The notes under the pieces: model-generated
The model's input: only the letters and a program-made list of their open reading frames with translations
Told to the model about the DNA's origin: nothing
Databases searched by the model: none
Part shown: positions 37,840 to 49,410 of the stretch, in pieces
Layout of the letters: each line of letters starts with the position of its first letter
Position numbering within the stretch: position 1 is the stretch's first letter
Position numbers and translations under genes: made by a program
DNA from: Piper betle
Taxonomy: Eukaryota > Streptophyta > Magnoliopsida > Piperales > Piperaceae
Assembly: GCA_033002965.1 (NCBI GenBank)
Contig: JAURVB010009619.1
Location: 33,501-97,500 of the forward strand
Direction of reading: 5' to 3'
DNA: 64,000 nucleotides

Positions 37840-39690
37840 TGTGCTGTTTTGAGTTCCATGATCTTCAAACTTTCGTTCTGGTTCTGGATTATATATTTTC
37901 CTTGTGGCTACTGAAATGGTGGCCCTTCATGGCTTTTCAATTCTGTGCTCTGATTAACAGTATTAGCTCGACCTTCCAACGTTTAAGTGCTTCTATGCTA
38001 GATAAACAAGCATGTATCACTCAAATTAGTGTCTGGAGAACACTTGTTTTGATCGGCGATGGTTCTTTGCCGTGAGATTGTTGTCTTACTTCTTCTAAAA
38101 TGTTCGCCCAGCCCAGCTAACTTGTTAGCAGCACACCATCTTGTCTCTGAACTATTTACGGGATAAAATGCATATTTTCGCTGCTGCCAATCAGGTGTTG
38201 ATGGTTTGTGATTTTTCTGTTCGAAGCAATTTATTCCAGAGAAGGTTGTCGAGTTCAGAATTGTTTTATTTATCATTAACGAAGCGGAGTCCCTCAATTA
38301 GTTTTTAGCTTTTGTTTTGATTACCTTATAAATTCATTTTCAGTATTATCTTGATTCGGGACATATTACTGTATTCTACACTAGTTGGACAACCATGTTT
38401 CAATCAAAAGAATGCTTAAAGAGAAATTAGCTTAATCTTTTCATTTTCTTTTTATTAACATGGGGCACTTGGGTTTTAATATAACCAGTGTTTGTTGTTT
38501 TCGGCTTCATTATTTATCTGAAAGACTGAAACTTGTTTCAGGATTAATTTCTTCATGTTTTCATGTTTTGATGAAGTTGAGGTCCCCAATATCTTTTACA
38601 TTTTGATTTTTAATTGTCCTATCAATTCACTCTCAATATTATATTGATACTTCAATGGCTTGCTGCTTCTATGCTAGATAGAAAAGCTTTTATCAATCAG
38701 AAGAAATCTTGAAAAGAAAATGGGTTGATTGGTAACGGCTCTTACTGTTCTAGACAGATAAGCCTTGTTCAGTCAAATGAGTGTCGAAAAGAAAATGGTT
38801 TGACTTGTGATGGCTCTCAATTTTATTTCTCTCTTTCATTCTTCTATATTGTTTTTCTTTTCTTTTTTCGAAGCCACTTTATTCTGTATTGTTCTTTTTG
38901 ATCGACCAGTCGGTTAGAAGGGAAATATAATCTTGTTTTCGGCTAAAGTTATTGTTGGAATGCTATTTTTTCTCGTTTGCATCGATTGTTATTCTTATGA
39001 TGGATCTGTTTTCTGTTTACAAGTCATTTCGGCTTGAAATCTTATGCCATGTTTTTTAAAGCCTGTAATCTAGGATCTGGAAGTTAGGAAGGCAGCGATT
39101 GCGTTGTGCCAAATCCTTGCTTGCTGAGTAATCCATTATTAGCTGCTCCATAAGCGCACTAAAAGCACAATAGCAGCACGGGGGCCTTAGAGCTAAAAGG
39201 TACCGTTCTTCAATCTTTGCATCTGTAATCTCTCTCGTAACCAATTTTCTTCCTGTCTGGACTCTCCAGTGGTTTTCAATGATTTTTGGTTTTCATTGGA
39301 TCTGTCTTGTTTTTGCCAGTACAGATTCTGACTTTGGTTAATGAGTTTTCTGGTGGGGATGAACTTGATAAATTTCTGCAAGCTTGTTTAGCAATGAGGT
39401 TGTTAGAGAAGATTTGATTTGGAACATTGGAAGTTCCAGCTCGCGGTGTTGATCTGATATTTATGCCTGTTGTTTTACCATTTATTTGGAGAAATTAAAT
39501 CATGTTGACAAAAAATTCAGCAACGACAAGCTTTGTTATCTCTAAATTTATGAAAAAAACTCAGCTAAGTTTGCTAGAAGCATGTTTCATTGGCATGAAC
39601 GGGTTATTAAACCTGCAAGCAGAGGCTGGGTGGACGGGATTTTTATGAAAGATGGATGGGCAATTGAAATCTTTATTCTTTTACTTATGT
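37840..39690. other. T-rich intergenic region with diverged internal duplications
   Basis: Phrases recur in diverged form. gcttctatgctagata occurs at about 37988 and 38667, aagaaaatggtttgacttgtgatggctctc resembles the block just before it at about 38710, and atgaagttgaggtcccc resembles acgaagcggagtccctc. No ORF is supported. Confidence 0.4.
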
Positions 39691-39727
39691 TTTGTTTAAT
39701 TTGTGCTATTTCGAGGGGGTTTTTCGA

Positions 39728-39807
39728 GGGCAGAGTGGACCGACTCTTCTTACTATAGAAAGTTGGACGCTGGGGCTAGTGGGTTCGATCCACTTAGGTA
39801 GGCCTCG
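39728..39807 (+). repeat. tRNA-like sequence with A and B boxes, possible SINE head
   Basis: gggcagagtgg at 39728-39738 resembles a Pol III A box. ggttcgatcca at 39782-39792 matches a B box within a perfect T-arm (agtgg, gttcgat, ccact). The spacing of 54 bases suits a tRNA or SINE. I cannot fold a full acceptor stem and anticodon arm, so this is not called a functional tRNA. No poly-A tail or target-site duplication was identified. Confidence 0.35.
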
Positions 39808-40199
39808 TGATGGCAAAAAAAGTGAGTTGAAAAAATATGATACAATACAAAAAACATTTAGCAGGGTGTTCTGTGGCTCCACTATAAGGAGGGGGACGAA
39901 GAATTAGAAATCGTAGGTGAAGACTTCCCCATTTCTTGTATTTCAAGGCTTTGGGTATTACTCCCCCAAATTTTTTATAATTAATTGATGCGGCATAATT
40001 TTTAAAGGCAAGCAAAATTTGGGCCTGGTTAATTTGATCGTGGTTACGAGCTACTACTTCGTTTTGTCAGGTTCTTTCCTCTAATCAATTATAAATCCGG
40101 TAAAATGGACTTTCCTGCCGTTGTAGGTTATAAAGACCATATGGAGTTGGTCATGTTTATTTTCCTTATTATCGTAAATGGTCTATGTATTTGATTTAT

Positions 40200-40577
40200 T
40201 TGTCGCTGCGGACAACTTGTAGAATCCGAACAGTGAAAGAGAGGAGAAAAGTGAAGATCAAACCACCCCTCGTTATTGCCAAGCTCCGCCATCTCCAAGT
40301 CACAAACGAGAAGAAGAGAACGCCAGGAGCTTGATGCCGGTGGGTATTGTGCTGCTCTTGTTCTTGCAACCGAGAAGACAAAGGAAGGAGGGTTTCCCCT
40401 CGTTGGAGACGTGGTGCCGGCAACCCTCCTCAGTACCAAAGGAAGCTCTACCATCTCCAGATCAAAGCAGATGCTGCTCCACCATCGAAGAGGACCATCG
40501 CTGCCAGAAACACGAAAGAGTTGGGGGGACTCGTGCAGAAACAAAGAGAAGAGAAGAGAAGGGGACCATCTCCGATC
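40200..40577. other. Unrecognised host sequence carrying later insertions, left part
   Basis: Moderately GC-rich with overlapping ORFs on both strands (40276-40587 plus, 40128-40544 minus), none with a recognised domain. Removing the solo LTR (40583-42202) and the Copia element (42331-47599) joins this to 42208-42330 and 47605-48290, which have similar composition. The whole may be one old gene relic or repeat. Confidence 0.35.
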
Positions 40578-40582
40578 ACACC

Positions 40583-42202
40583 TGTAAAAACTATGATTTT
40601 TATTACAAGACTCAAACTTAAATATTATGAAATAAATATAGATGAATCAATATGGTTGGTTATCCAGTCGACCGGTCATGGTTCGACTTAAGGTTACCTA
40701 AAAATAACCTATTCATGAATGGATGACGAAGTGTGAGAATTTAATGAAGGGGCTCGTTGAACCTAGGAAATACCAATGGAGAATAGGGTGTGAGAATTTA
40801 ATGAAGGGGTCGTTGAACTTAGGAAATACGAATGGATGATGGGGTATGAGAATTTAATGGAAAGAATGGTTGAAGTGTATATATATGCAGGAGGAGGGAG
40901 TATTTCATCCCTCATCTCCGTCCCAGGCGACCTCCCCATTACTGTGTGAGTATTTCATCCCTCATCTTATTTGATTCTATTAGGATTCTTGCATGCAAGG
41001 TTTATTAAAGACGCCCTGCCAAGTCGCTAGATCTCCAGCGTCTTGTACATGGGGTTCTTGTCGATTGCTTAGTTGTTTTGTAAATGGACATGTTAATAAT
41101 TAAATTATCAATTAGATAATGGGGATTTAGATGATGATAATTAATAATTAATTATCATTAGAATTGCTGAAAATTTAATAAGGAATGAAAACTAACATGA
41201 ACTAATTATATCATTTAAAATTGATAGTATATTAGTCATGTAAGTTGCATGTAGGTTCATGCAAAATAAAATTATACTAATGTATAATTTTATGTCCTCA
41301 TTCAGATTAGGGTTCACGGGTCACAGTCAGACGAAATCACAAGTCAGGTACGTATAATAGGTAGAACATCGTATTTTTCTTGTTGGTAGCCTAGGTCGGC
41401 CTGAGCCCAGATTCGACCACCATGCACCGAGTGCAACCGGGGTCAAAGAATTGACTCAGTCTGACACGGGGTCGTATTATGTGCATAAATTGTGTAATTC
41501 ATCGACATTATTTTGGAGTAGTGATAGCCACCCCATAAAAAGGCTACGGCCGGGGTGAGTGAGGCACAGCGATTCCTCCATCGCACTGGAGTGCAGTGAT
41601 AGCCTCCCCATAAAAAGGATACGGCCGGGGTGTGCGAGGCACTGGCACTAGAATTGGTAGTGAGAGCTTCCCCACAAACGGGGCGTAGCAATCACCCGAG
41701 TGCAGTGATAGCTTCCCCACAAAAAGGCTACGGCCGGGGTGTGCGAGGCATTGGCACTGGAGACGGTAGTGGTAGCCTCCCCACAAAAGGGCTATGGCCG
41801 GGGTGTGCGGATCACAGCGGATACCTCCTCCGCATTATTTTGGAGTATATCGGAATCGCTCCACCGCATATTAAAATAAACATAAGGAAATAGTGGAATG
41901 TACTTGATTTGTTTTATCTATTATACTACTTAGTGTTGTATTCACTAACGCGAAATTGCCTCTGCAGGTGTGCAGATACGAAAGTAGGTGATTGACAACT
42001 AGGGCATGGAGCAAAATAAATTTGAGGACTCCTTTTATTATTTATTTGAGAAATAAGTGTGACTACTGGGAAACGGTCTAAGACTGTGGAATCTTTATAT
42101 ATGTTTTTGTTAAATAAAAATGTTAGACATATTTACTTAAATTGTTAGTAACACCTGGCCAGCTAGGCCCACAATGTTGTGACAAATGGCCGGGTCGTTA
42201 CA
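40583..42202 (-). mobile_element. Solo LTR, about 1.6 kb, with TSD ACACC
   Basis: It begins TGTAAAAACTATG and ends GTCGTTACA, flanked by ACACC at 40578-40582 and 42203-42207. Read on the minus strand it starts TGTAACGACC, a typical plant LTR start, but orientation is not proven because no interior remains. It carries a short duplicated phrase (gtgagaatttaatgaagggg at 40732 and 40791) and the minisatellite at 41520-41830. It belongs to a different family from the 2.9-kb LTRs. Confidence 0.82.
41520..41830. repeat. Minisatellite of 45-75-bp units in the solo LTR
   Basis: Five units start at 41520, 41595, 41659, 41704 and 41768. Each begins agtg-tagc then tccccaca or taaaaaggc, and four continue to acggccggggtg or a one-base variant. 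Lengths are about 75, 64, 45, 64 and 62 bp. The phrase attattttggagta flanks the array on both sides. Confidence 0.88.
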
Positions 42203-42207
42203 ACACC

Positions 42208-42330
42208 GCCACCTTCAACAAACTCCTACTACTTCTAACTATGAACCCAAGCCAAGAAATAACGCCAAAGGAGCCCCAAGTCGGCGAAAAACCGCCCGAA
42301 AGTTCCTTGCCAGAGCAGTCCAGCAGTGGC
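42208..42330. other. Unrecognised host sequence, middle part
   Basis: A 123-bp island between the solo LTR and the Copia element. It is the continuation of the same target sequence as 40200-40577. It ends in GTGGC (42326-42330), the left Copia target-site duplication. Confidence 0.6.
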
Positions 42331-42806
42331 TTTATGCCAAAATCAAGTCCCACATCTAAAGTTTTGTGGGTTTGGGAGGAGTCCTCTCCCTATAAATAAG
42401 GCTCCTCCCCTTTGGTTCTTGACATCTCAAAATTGCTATCCTTCTTTCTTTGGTAAATTGTTTTCTTTCTCTCCTTTTGTAATATTTCTTTGATTATTGA
42501 AATATTATTTTTGTAGTGTCCGAGGACGTAAGCCTCGTTAAATTCTGGTGTTCTTTTTGTTCCTTTTATGTCTATTTAATAGCTATTGTCAGGTATAGTT
42601 GTTGTTAATTATTGTGCTATTTAAATTACTTGATAAAATTCTGTCTAGGAGTTGGTTTTTAAGCGGACCGTGTGTCCCACCACACTTTCCTGGGAATTTT
42701 ATCTTGGGGTAATTTTTAGTACAATAGTTTTCACGCTAGTCATCTAGGTAATAGTTCTCAAAGTGAACTAGTTATCTTTGGTGAAAATTACCCAGTTTTC
42801 ACAACA
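42331..42806 (+). repeat. 5' LTR of the Copia element
   Basis: It holds a promoter-like ctataaataagg at about 42391 and ends cacaaca. Its first bases (ttta) are about three bases shorter than the tgttgta start of the 3' LTR, a small terminal change. Confidence 0.92.
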
Positions 42807-42808
42807 AT

Positions 42809-42821
42809 TGGTATCAAGAGC
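42809..42821 (+). other. Primer binding site of the Copia element
   Basis: tggtatcaagagc lies two bases after the 5' LTR. It matches the tRNA-Met primer site TGGTATCAGAGC with one extra A. Confidence 0.85.
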
Positions 42822-42823
42822 AA

Positions 42824-42995
42824 GGTTTATTTTAGTATGCTCTGTGGTTGCGGCTTACGCTGATCTTCCACATCAGAAAAATTTTCCTTGGGCCAGTTGA
42901 CATTTTGAGCTCTTGGTTTATTTTAGTATGCTTTGTGGTTGCGGCTTATGCTGATCTTCCACATCAGAAAAATTTCCTTGGGCTAGTTGGTATTC
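42824..42995 (+). repeat. Duplicated leader segment in the Copia element
   Basis: Two adjacent copies of about 80 bp, sharing ttattttagtatgct-tgtggttgcggctta and gctgatcttccacatcagaaaaa, start at about 42828 and 42918. They lie between the primer site and gag. Confidence 0.85.
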
Positions 42996-43031
42996 CGCAT
43001 TAACAACTATTAAATAGACTTTGTAGCAGAA

Positions 43032-43946
43032 ATGGCAGACAACCCAAAAGAATCCACATTGAAGGTCACAACTTCATCTTCAATTTTGGCAAGAACTACT
43101 GTGACAAATGCAAGATTTGCAGTGGAGATTTTTGATGGTACCGGTCATTTTGGCATGTGGCAAAGTGAGGTTCTGGATGCCCTTTTTCAACAGGGTCTAG
43201 ACATTGCCATTGAAGAAGAGAAACCGGATGATGTTGAGGAGAAAGAATGGAAGACAATAAATAGATTGGCATGTGGTACCATTCGAACGTGTCTTTCTAG
43301 AGAGCAGAGGTATGCATTTTCTAAAGAAACTTCTGCAAGTAAATTGTGGAAGGCACTGGAGGAGAAATTCTTGAAGAAAAGCAGTCAGAACAAGCTCTAT
43401 ATGAAAAAGAGATTGTTCCGCTTCAATTATGTTCCTGGTACCTCTCTGAATGATCATATTACTAGCTTCAATTAGCTAGTAACTGATCTGGTGAATATGG
43501 ATGTGACTTTTGAAGATGAAGATTTGGCTCTGATGTTGTTGGGATCACTTCCTCATGAATTTGAGTTTCTTGAAACTACTCTACTTCATGGGAAGGCTAC
43601 TATGTCTCTTAGTGAAGTAACTGCTGCCTTGTATAGTTATGAATTAAGAAAGAAAGAAAAGCAAGAAAATACAAGTGCAGAAGCAGAAGCTCTTGTTGTG
43701 GATAGAGGCCGATCGCAGAGTCAGAACAAAGGAAGAAGGGGAAGGTCGAAGTCAAAGTCCAGACCAAGTAAAGATGAATGTGCCTTTTGTCGAGAAAAAG
43801 GGCATTGGAAGAAAGATTGTCCCAAGCTGAAAAATAAAGGCAAATCTGATAAGGAAAAGCTGCTGCTAATGTTGCTGAGTGTGATGATGCAGACTCAGAC
43901 CTTTCAATTGCTGCATCAACTAGCAATTCTAGTGCATGGTTGCTAG
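43032..43946 (+). pseudogene. Copia gag, interrupted
   Basis: This is the nucleocapsid precursor. The frame opens at 43032 (MADNPKE), covers the retrotransposon gag core, and meets an in-frame amber stop at 43473-43475. The same frame then continues through a zinc knuckle, CAFCREKGHWKKDC, at about 43781-43822. After about 43857 the true continuation moves to another frame, so the tail of this frame to 43946 is spurious. The amber stop is consistent with a single C-to-T type change. Confidence 0.9.
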
Positions 43947-46900
43947 ATTCTGCTTGTAGCCATCATATGACGCCCAATCGAGAATGATTCTTTGATTTTA
44001 AAGAACTAAAGGGTGGAATTGTCTACACAGCAAATAATGCCCCTCTTGTCACATATGGAGTTGGTTCAATTCACTTGAGGAATCATGATGGATCAACCAG
44101 AATCTTAACTGGGGTTCATTATGTGCCAGATTTGATGAAGAATCTCATCTCTGTGGGAACCTTAGAGTCAAAAGGTTTCGAAGTAAGGGCGAAAGATGGG
44201 ATAATGAGGATCATCTCTGGTGCACTTGTGATAATGAAGGGGATCCGAAGAAGAAACAATGTGTATTACTTTATGGGTAATACAATTGTTGGGGAAGCAG
44301 CAATGACAGCAACTCCTACTGATGATCAGGAGTCAGAAGCAACTAGGTTATGGCATATGCGCTTAGGGCATGCTGGAGAAAAATCTTTGAAACTATTGAT
44401 AGATCAAGGATTATTAAAAGGAGCTCAGGCTTGCAAAATAGATTTTTGCGAGCACTGTATCAAAGGGAAGAAAACAAGGGTGAAATTTGGAACAACAATC
44501 CATGATACTGAGGGTATTTTGGATTATGTTCACTCAGATGTGTGGGGGCCTTCCAAGACAACTTCATTGGGAGGTAAACACTATTATGTTTCCCTTGTTG
44601 ATGATTTTTCCTGGAGAGTTTGGGTATATACGATGAAGACGAAGGATGAAGTGTTGGGAATTTTCCTGAAATGGAAAAAGATGGTGGAGACTCAAACAGG
44701 CAGAAGAGTCAAACGTCTTCGTACAGACAATGGTGGAGAATTAAAAAATGATCCATTTCAAAAGGTCTGTGAAGATGAAGGTATTGTCAGACACTTCACT
44801 GTCAGAAATACACCACAACAGAATGGGGTGGCAGAGCGAATGAATCGAACTTTGCTGGAGAAAGTTCGGTGTATGTTGTCCAATGCTGGGTTGGGCAAAG
44901 AATTTTGGGCTGAGGCTTTGGTATATGCTTGTCACCTTATTAATCGTTTACCATCTACTGCTATTGGTGGTAAAACTCCATTGGAGAAATGGTCTGGAAA
45001 GCCTGCTACAGATTAATAATTCCTTAAATGTGTTTGGTTCCACTGCATATTACCATGTTAAGGAATCAAAGCTGGATCCAAGAGCAAAGAAGGCAATATT
45101 TATGGGGATCACTTCTGGTGTGAAAGGCTATCGTCTTTGGTGTCCAGAAACAAAGAAAGTAATCTTCAGCAGGGATGTTACCTTTGATGAATCTACCATG
45201 TTGAGAAAGGTAACTTCTGAAAATATGAAGCAAACAGATGGTACTCCCAAACAGGTGGAGATTGATGGCAACAAAATGGTCCCAGCAGATGTAGAAACTG
45301 ATGATGACTCTCCTGTGGTAGAAGAAGAGTCAAATGAAGAAGAGGTTCAGACCCAAGAACCTCCACATCAACATGAATCAATTGCACAAAGGAAGGGAAA
45401 GAGAACCATTAGAAAACCTGCCCGCTATGCTGATATGGTCTCTTCTACAGCACCAATTGCAACTGATGATGTTCCTGCCACTTATAATGAAGCAGTTCAA
45501 AGTTCAGAACAAGAAAAGTGGAGGATTGCCATGAAAGAAGAAATGCAGTCCCTTCAAAAGAATCAGACATGGAAACTAGCTAGTCTTCCGAAGGGAAAGA
45601 AGGCAATTGGGTGCAAATGGGTATATGCAAAGAAAGATGGATTTCCTGACAAGGATAATGTTTGCTACAAAGCAAGATTGGTGGCTAAAGGCTACGCTCA
45701 AAAGGAGGGAGTTGATTATAATGAAGTATTTTCTCCAGTTGTAAAGCATTCCTCCATTAGAATTTTATTGGCTTTGGTGGCACAATTGGATTTGGAACTA
45801 GTTCAGATGGATGTAAAAACTGCATTTTTACATGGAGACTTGGAAGAGGAAATCTATATGTCTCAGCCAGATGGATTCAAAGTTGGTGGAAAAGAAAAGA
45901 TGGTGTGCAAATTGGACAAATCGCTATATGGATTGAAGCAATCTTCGAGGCAGTGGTACAAGCGATTTGACAAGTTCATGATAGGGCAAAAGTACTCAAG
46001 GAGCAAATATGATCACTGTGTGTACTTGCGCAAGCTACAAGATGGATCCTATATATATCTTCTTCTTTATGTTGATGATATGTTGATAGCTTCCAAGAGT
46101 CAGACAGAAATAGAGAAGTTAAAGACTCAATTGAATAGGGAGTTTGAAATGAAGGATCTTGGTGAAGCAAAGAAGATTCTCGGCATGGAGATATCTAGAG
46201 ACAGGAAATTGGGGAGGCTTTGTTTGTCTCAGAAAGAATATCTGAGGAAGGTACTAAAACGTTTTGGCATAAATGAGAAGTCAAAACCAGTTAGTACACC
46301 ACTTGCTCCTCATTTCAAGCTTAGTGCTTCCATGTCACCAAAGAATGATGCAGAACGGGAATACATGGCAAAAGTACCGTATGCAAGTGCTATTGGTGGC
46401 TTGATGTATGCAATGGTTTGTTCAAGGCCCGATATTTCACAGGCAGTTGGGGTTGTGAGCAGGTATATGCATGATCCTGGAAAGGAGCATTGGCAAGCTG
46501 TGAAATGGATTCTACGGTATATTCTAGATACCTTAGATGTTGGATTAGTATTTCAGCAGGATGATAAGGATGGTCAGTATGTAATTGGGTATTGTGACTC
46601 TGACTACGCTGGTGATTTGGACAAGCGACGATCAACTACTGGTTATGTGTTTACTTTTGCAAAAGCACCAGTCAGTTGGAAGTCCACCTTACAGTCAACA
46701 GTGGCTTTGTCTACTACAGAGGCAGAGTATATGGCAATTACAGAGGCTGTAAAGGAGGCAATTTGGCTTCAAGGGTTGCTCGGTGAACTGGGAATGGAAC
46801 AAAAGCACATCAAAGTGCATTGTGACAGTCAGAGTGCTATTCATTTAGCAAAGAATCAGGTTTACCATGCAAGGACGAAGCACATCGATGTTCGATATCA

Positions 46901-47045
46901 TTTTGTACGAGAGATTCTAGAAGAAGGTGAAGTCATAATCCAGAAGATTCCGACCACTGAGAACCCTGCTGATATGCTGACAAAAGTAGTAACTGCGGCC
47001 AAGTTTAAACATTGTTTAGACTTGGTCAATATCATTACAAATTGA
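43860..47045 (+). pseudogene. Copia pol (protease, integrase, RT, RNase H), broken
   Basis: The protease motif DSACSHHM is at about 43946-43969. An in-frame TGA follows at 43985-43987. The frame holding 44075-45016 carries the GAG-pre-integrase zinc motif (H-H-C-C, about 44352-44470) and the integrase catalytic D, D, E at about 44535, 44730 and 44835. A frameshift near 45013 moves the reading to the frame that ends at 47045. That part carries the RT with YVDD at about 46068-46080 and the RNase H with the DSDYAGD and STTEAEY motifs at about 46600-46730, and ends shortly before the purine tract. RT and RNase H are intact over about 670 codons. Confidence 0.92.
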
Positions 47046-47108
47046 AAGATGAAGTTTGTAGACACTACTGAAAGTTGGATTTGTGAGAGAATTGTATGAG
47101 ATTTTGTC

Positions 47109-47119
47109 AAGGTGGAGAA
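47109..47119 (+). other. Polypurine tract of the Copia element
   Basis: aaggtggagaa lies directly before the 3' LTR, the expected plus-strand primer. Confidence 0.8.
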
Positions 47120-47120
47120 T

Positions 47121-47599
47121 TGTTGTATGCCAAAATCAAGTCCCACATCTAAAGTTTTGTGGGTTTGGGAGGAGTCCTCTCCCTATAAATAAGGCTCCTC
47201 CCCTTTGGTTCTTGACATCCCAAAATTGCCATCCTTCTTTCTTTGGTAAATTGTTTTCTTTCTCTCCTTTTGTAATATTTCTTTGATTATTGAAATATTA
47301 TTTTTGTAGTGTCCGAGGACGTAAGCCTCGTTAAATTCCAGTGTTCTTTTTGTTCCTTTTATGTCTATTTAATAGTTATTGTCAGGTATAGTTGTTGTTA
47401 ATTATTGTGCTATTTAAATTACTTGATAAAATTCTGTCTAGGAGTTGGTTTTTAAGCGGACCGTATGTCCCACCACACTTTCCTGGGAATTTTATCTTGG
47501 GGTAATTTTTAGTACAATAATTTTCACGCTAGTCATCTAGGTAATAGTTCTCAAAGTGAACTAGTTATCTTCGGTGAAAATTACCCAGTTTTCACAACA
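47121..47599 (+). repeat. 3' LTR of the Copia element
   Basis: It starts tgttgtatgcc and ends cacaaca. From tatgcc onward it is the same length (474 bp) as the 5' LTR, with eight substitutions, all transitions, and no indel. Confidence 0.93.
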
Positions 47600-47604
47600 G
47601 TGGC

Positions 47605-49200
47605 AACACCTCATACCAAAACCTTCAATGGATCCTCCTTATAGTAGGGAATAGAACCCAACTGAGATCCACCAATGAGGAAGCCACTAGCCATTGGAAA
47701 AGTTACCCAAAAGAGGCCCCCCGTGAAAGTATAGTGATAGGAGGCTGCCATCTTTCTAGTCTCTATCCGGCCGACTGAAACCACTACAAACCTTGCCACC
47801 GCATCCAATTGATGACCATTGTCATAAAAAACAACCAATGACAGAGCCTTGCAATAGTTAGCCACCACCATCGTTGGAAAACAATGATAAAGCCCAGCCA
47901 AAGATCAGTTATGGGTGCCACTACCGCCGGTTAGAAGCGCCTACGACAACCACCACCAAGAGCTTTCAAGATCCAATGTCCACCGTTCTGGCCAGTCTCC
48001 CCTAGCTGCAATTGTCAGAGAAGCGTCGAAGGAGCCCCCAAAGTCGCCGTTGCCTTGCTGCCATAGTCGGGTCTGTCAGGCCCGCTTAGTGGACCAAGTC
48101 CACTTGTTTAGTCCGAAGTCGTGACCACTTTCTGTTGCCTATGAATTGTGAACATGATTGAATTGCCCTAATTTTGTTCGCGACCCATCTGCTACCCGTC
48201 TTGGCTACCAGCACACAACATCCCATTGACCACCCGGCGCACCTAGTCTCTCCCCAACATCTGCATACCGACAATTATTTTTGAACCAACCCAAAGTGGT
48301 TTAGTTCAGTTTTTTATTAGACTTGAAAAATAATTTAAAGGCATTCTTAACTTCAAATCGAGATAAAACTTGGTACTTTACTTTTTTGGACATTGTGGAT
48401 TCAGTAATGAAATTATTTTGAAGATTTAAAAATAAAAAAAAGGATAAGTTAGGGCATTGTAGTTAAAGATCTAAGAGACAGATCAATTCGAAAGGCCACA
48501 AAATTTATTATTTTGTATATAGTGTAAATCAAAGAAAAAATATTAAAATTGTAATTATTAGACCAATATGAATTGATTTATAGAATCAAGTTGAACATTA
48601 AGATTTACGTAAAAATTTTGAGTGTTTCTTCACTTACGATATTTTTATGTTTTTATTTTATTTTATTTGCATATTTTCTTTGCACAATAAAGGTGTATTT
48701 CATCTCACCGAACCTCTAATTTAAAACAGAGTGTGATCACAGGCAAATATCTTGCACCCAAATAAATATACTTTTATATTTAATAATTTTTTTATAAATT
48801 TAAAATTTAATTGAACCGAGTTTGACTTGATTAAACTAAATATACTATATAATGATTATAAATTAAACATTAAAAACTATGACCATAACTTTGATCGTAG
48901 GAGACTTGTCCGTTTGCCAAGTTAAAAACCAAAACTTTCCTAAAAAAGAAGAAGAGAGTAAATAAAAAATGATGAGGGAACCTGTATCATCATCATGGTA
49001 GTCAGACCCAGGATGGCGAGTGCCCTAATTGGGCACAAATATCTGTTCCCGCAGCATGGGACCCGACGTCAAAGAGATGGACCAATCATCAAACTCCAAA
49101 TCCTGCCCGGTCGTTGGATCTGCGATCCAATTTAGATTAGATTCGCTTCCAATCTGCGGGCCCCTGATCCGTATACACAAGAGAAGAGCGCGTCGTCCGA
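47605..49200. other. Unrecognised host sequence, right part, then AT-rich spacer
   Basis: 47605-48290 is GC-moderate and continues the target site of the Copia element. ORFs of 60-96 codons on both strands show no known domain. From 48290 to about 49000 the sequence is AT-rich. From about 49000 to 49200 lies the probable promoter of the Alfin-like gene, with ccaatcat and cccgacgtcaaag. Confidence 0.4.
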
Positions 49201-49410
49201 CCCCATGGCGTATGTGTGTGTGCATATGTTATTTCGTTATTATATTATAGTCAAAACCCTCAATCCCTCTCTCTTGCCTACAACAACAATCCCCTCGATC
49301 TCATCTCCTCTCTTCTCTTTTGTTTTTTGCTTTCTTATTGTGTGGGCATACTGCTACTATTTTGTCTGTGGTTATCGGCTTTGGAAGGATTTTGAGGCGG
49401 ACTCGGAGCA

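Larger units (their letters stand above)
42331..47599 (+). mobile_element. Copia LTR retrotransposon, Tork/Tnt1-like, with broken frames
   Basis: The 5.27-kb element is flanked by GTGGC at 42326-42330 and 47600-47604. It has LTRs of about 475 bp, a tRNA-Met primer site and a purine tract. Domain order is gag, protease, integrase, RT, RNase H, the Copia order. RT motifs around YVDD and gag text resemble the Tork (Tnt1) lineage. The LTRs differ at eight of 474 positions, so insertion is fairly recent, but the coding region already has two premature stops and two frameshifts, so this copy is not autonomous. Confidence 0.95.

Noticed and set aside
39056..39381. Two overlapping minus ORFs of 62 codons
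   Set aside because: Short, unrecognised, and in T-rich intergenic sequence.
41443..41893. ORFs of 80-87 codons at the solo-LTR minisatellite
   Set aside because: Repeat-driven, present on both strands, no domain.
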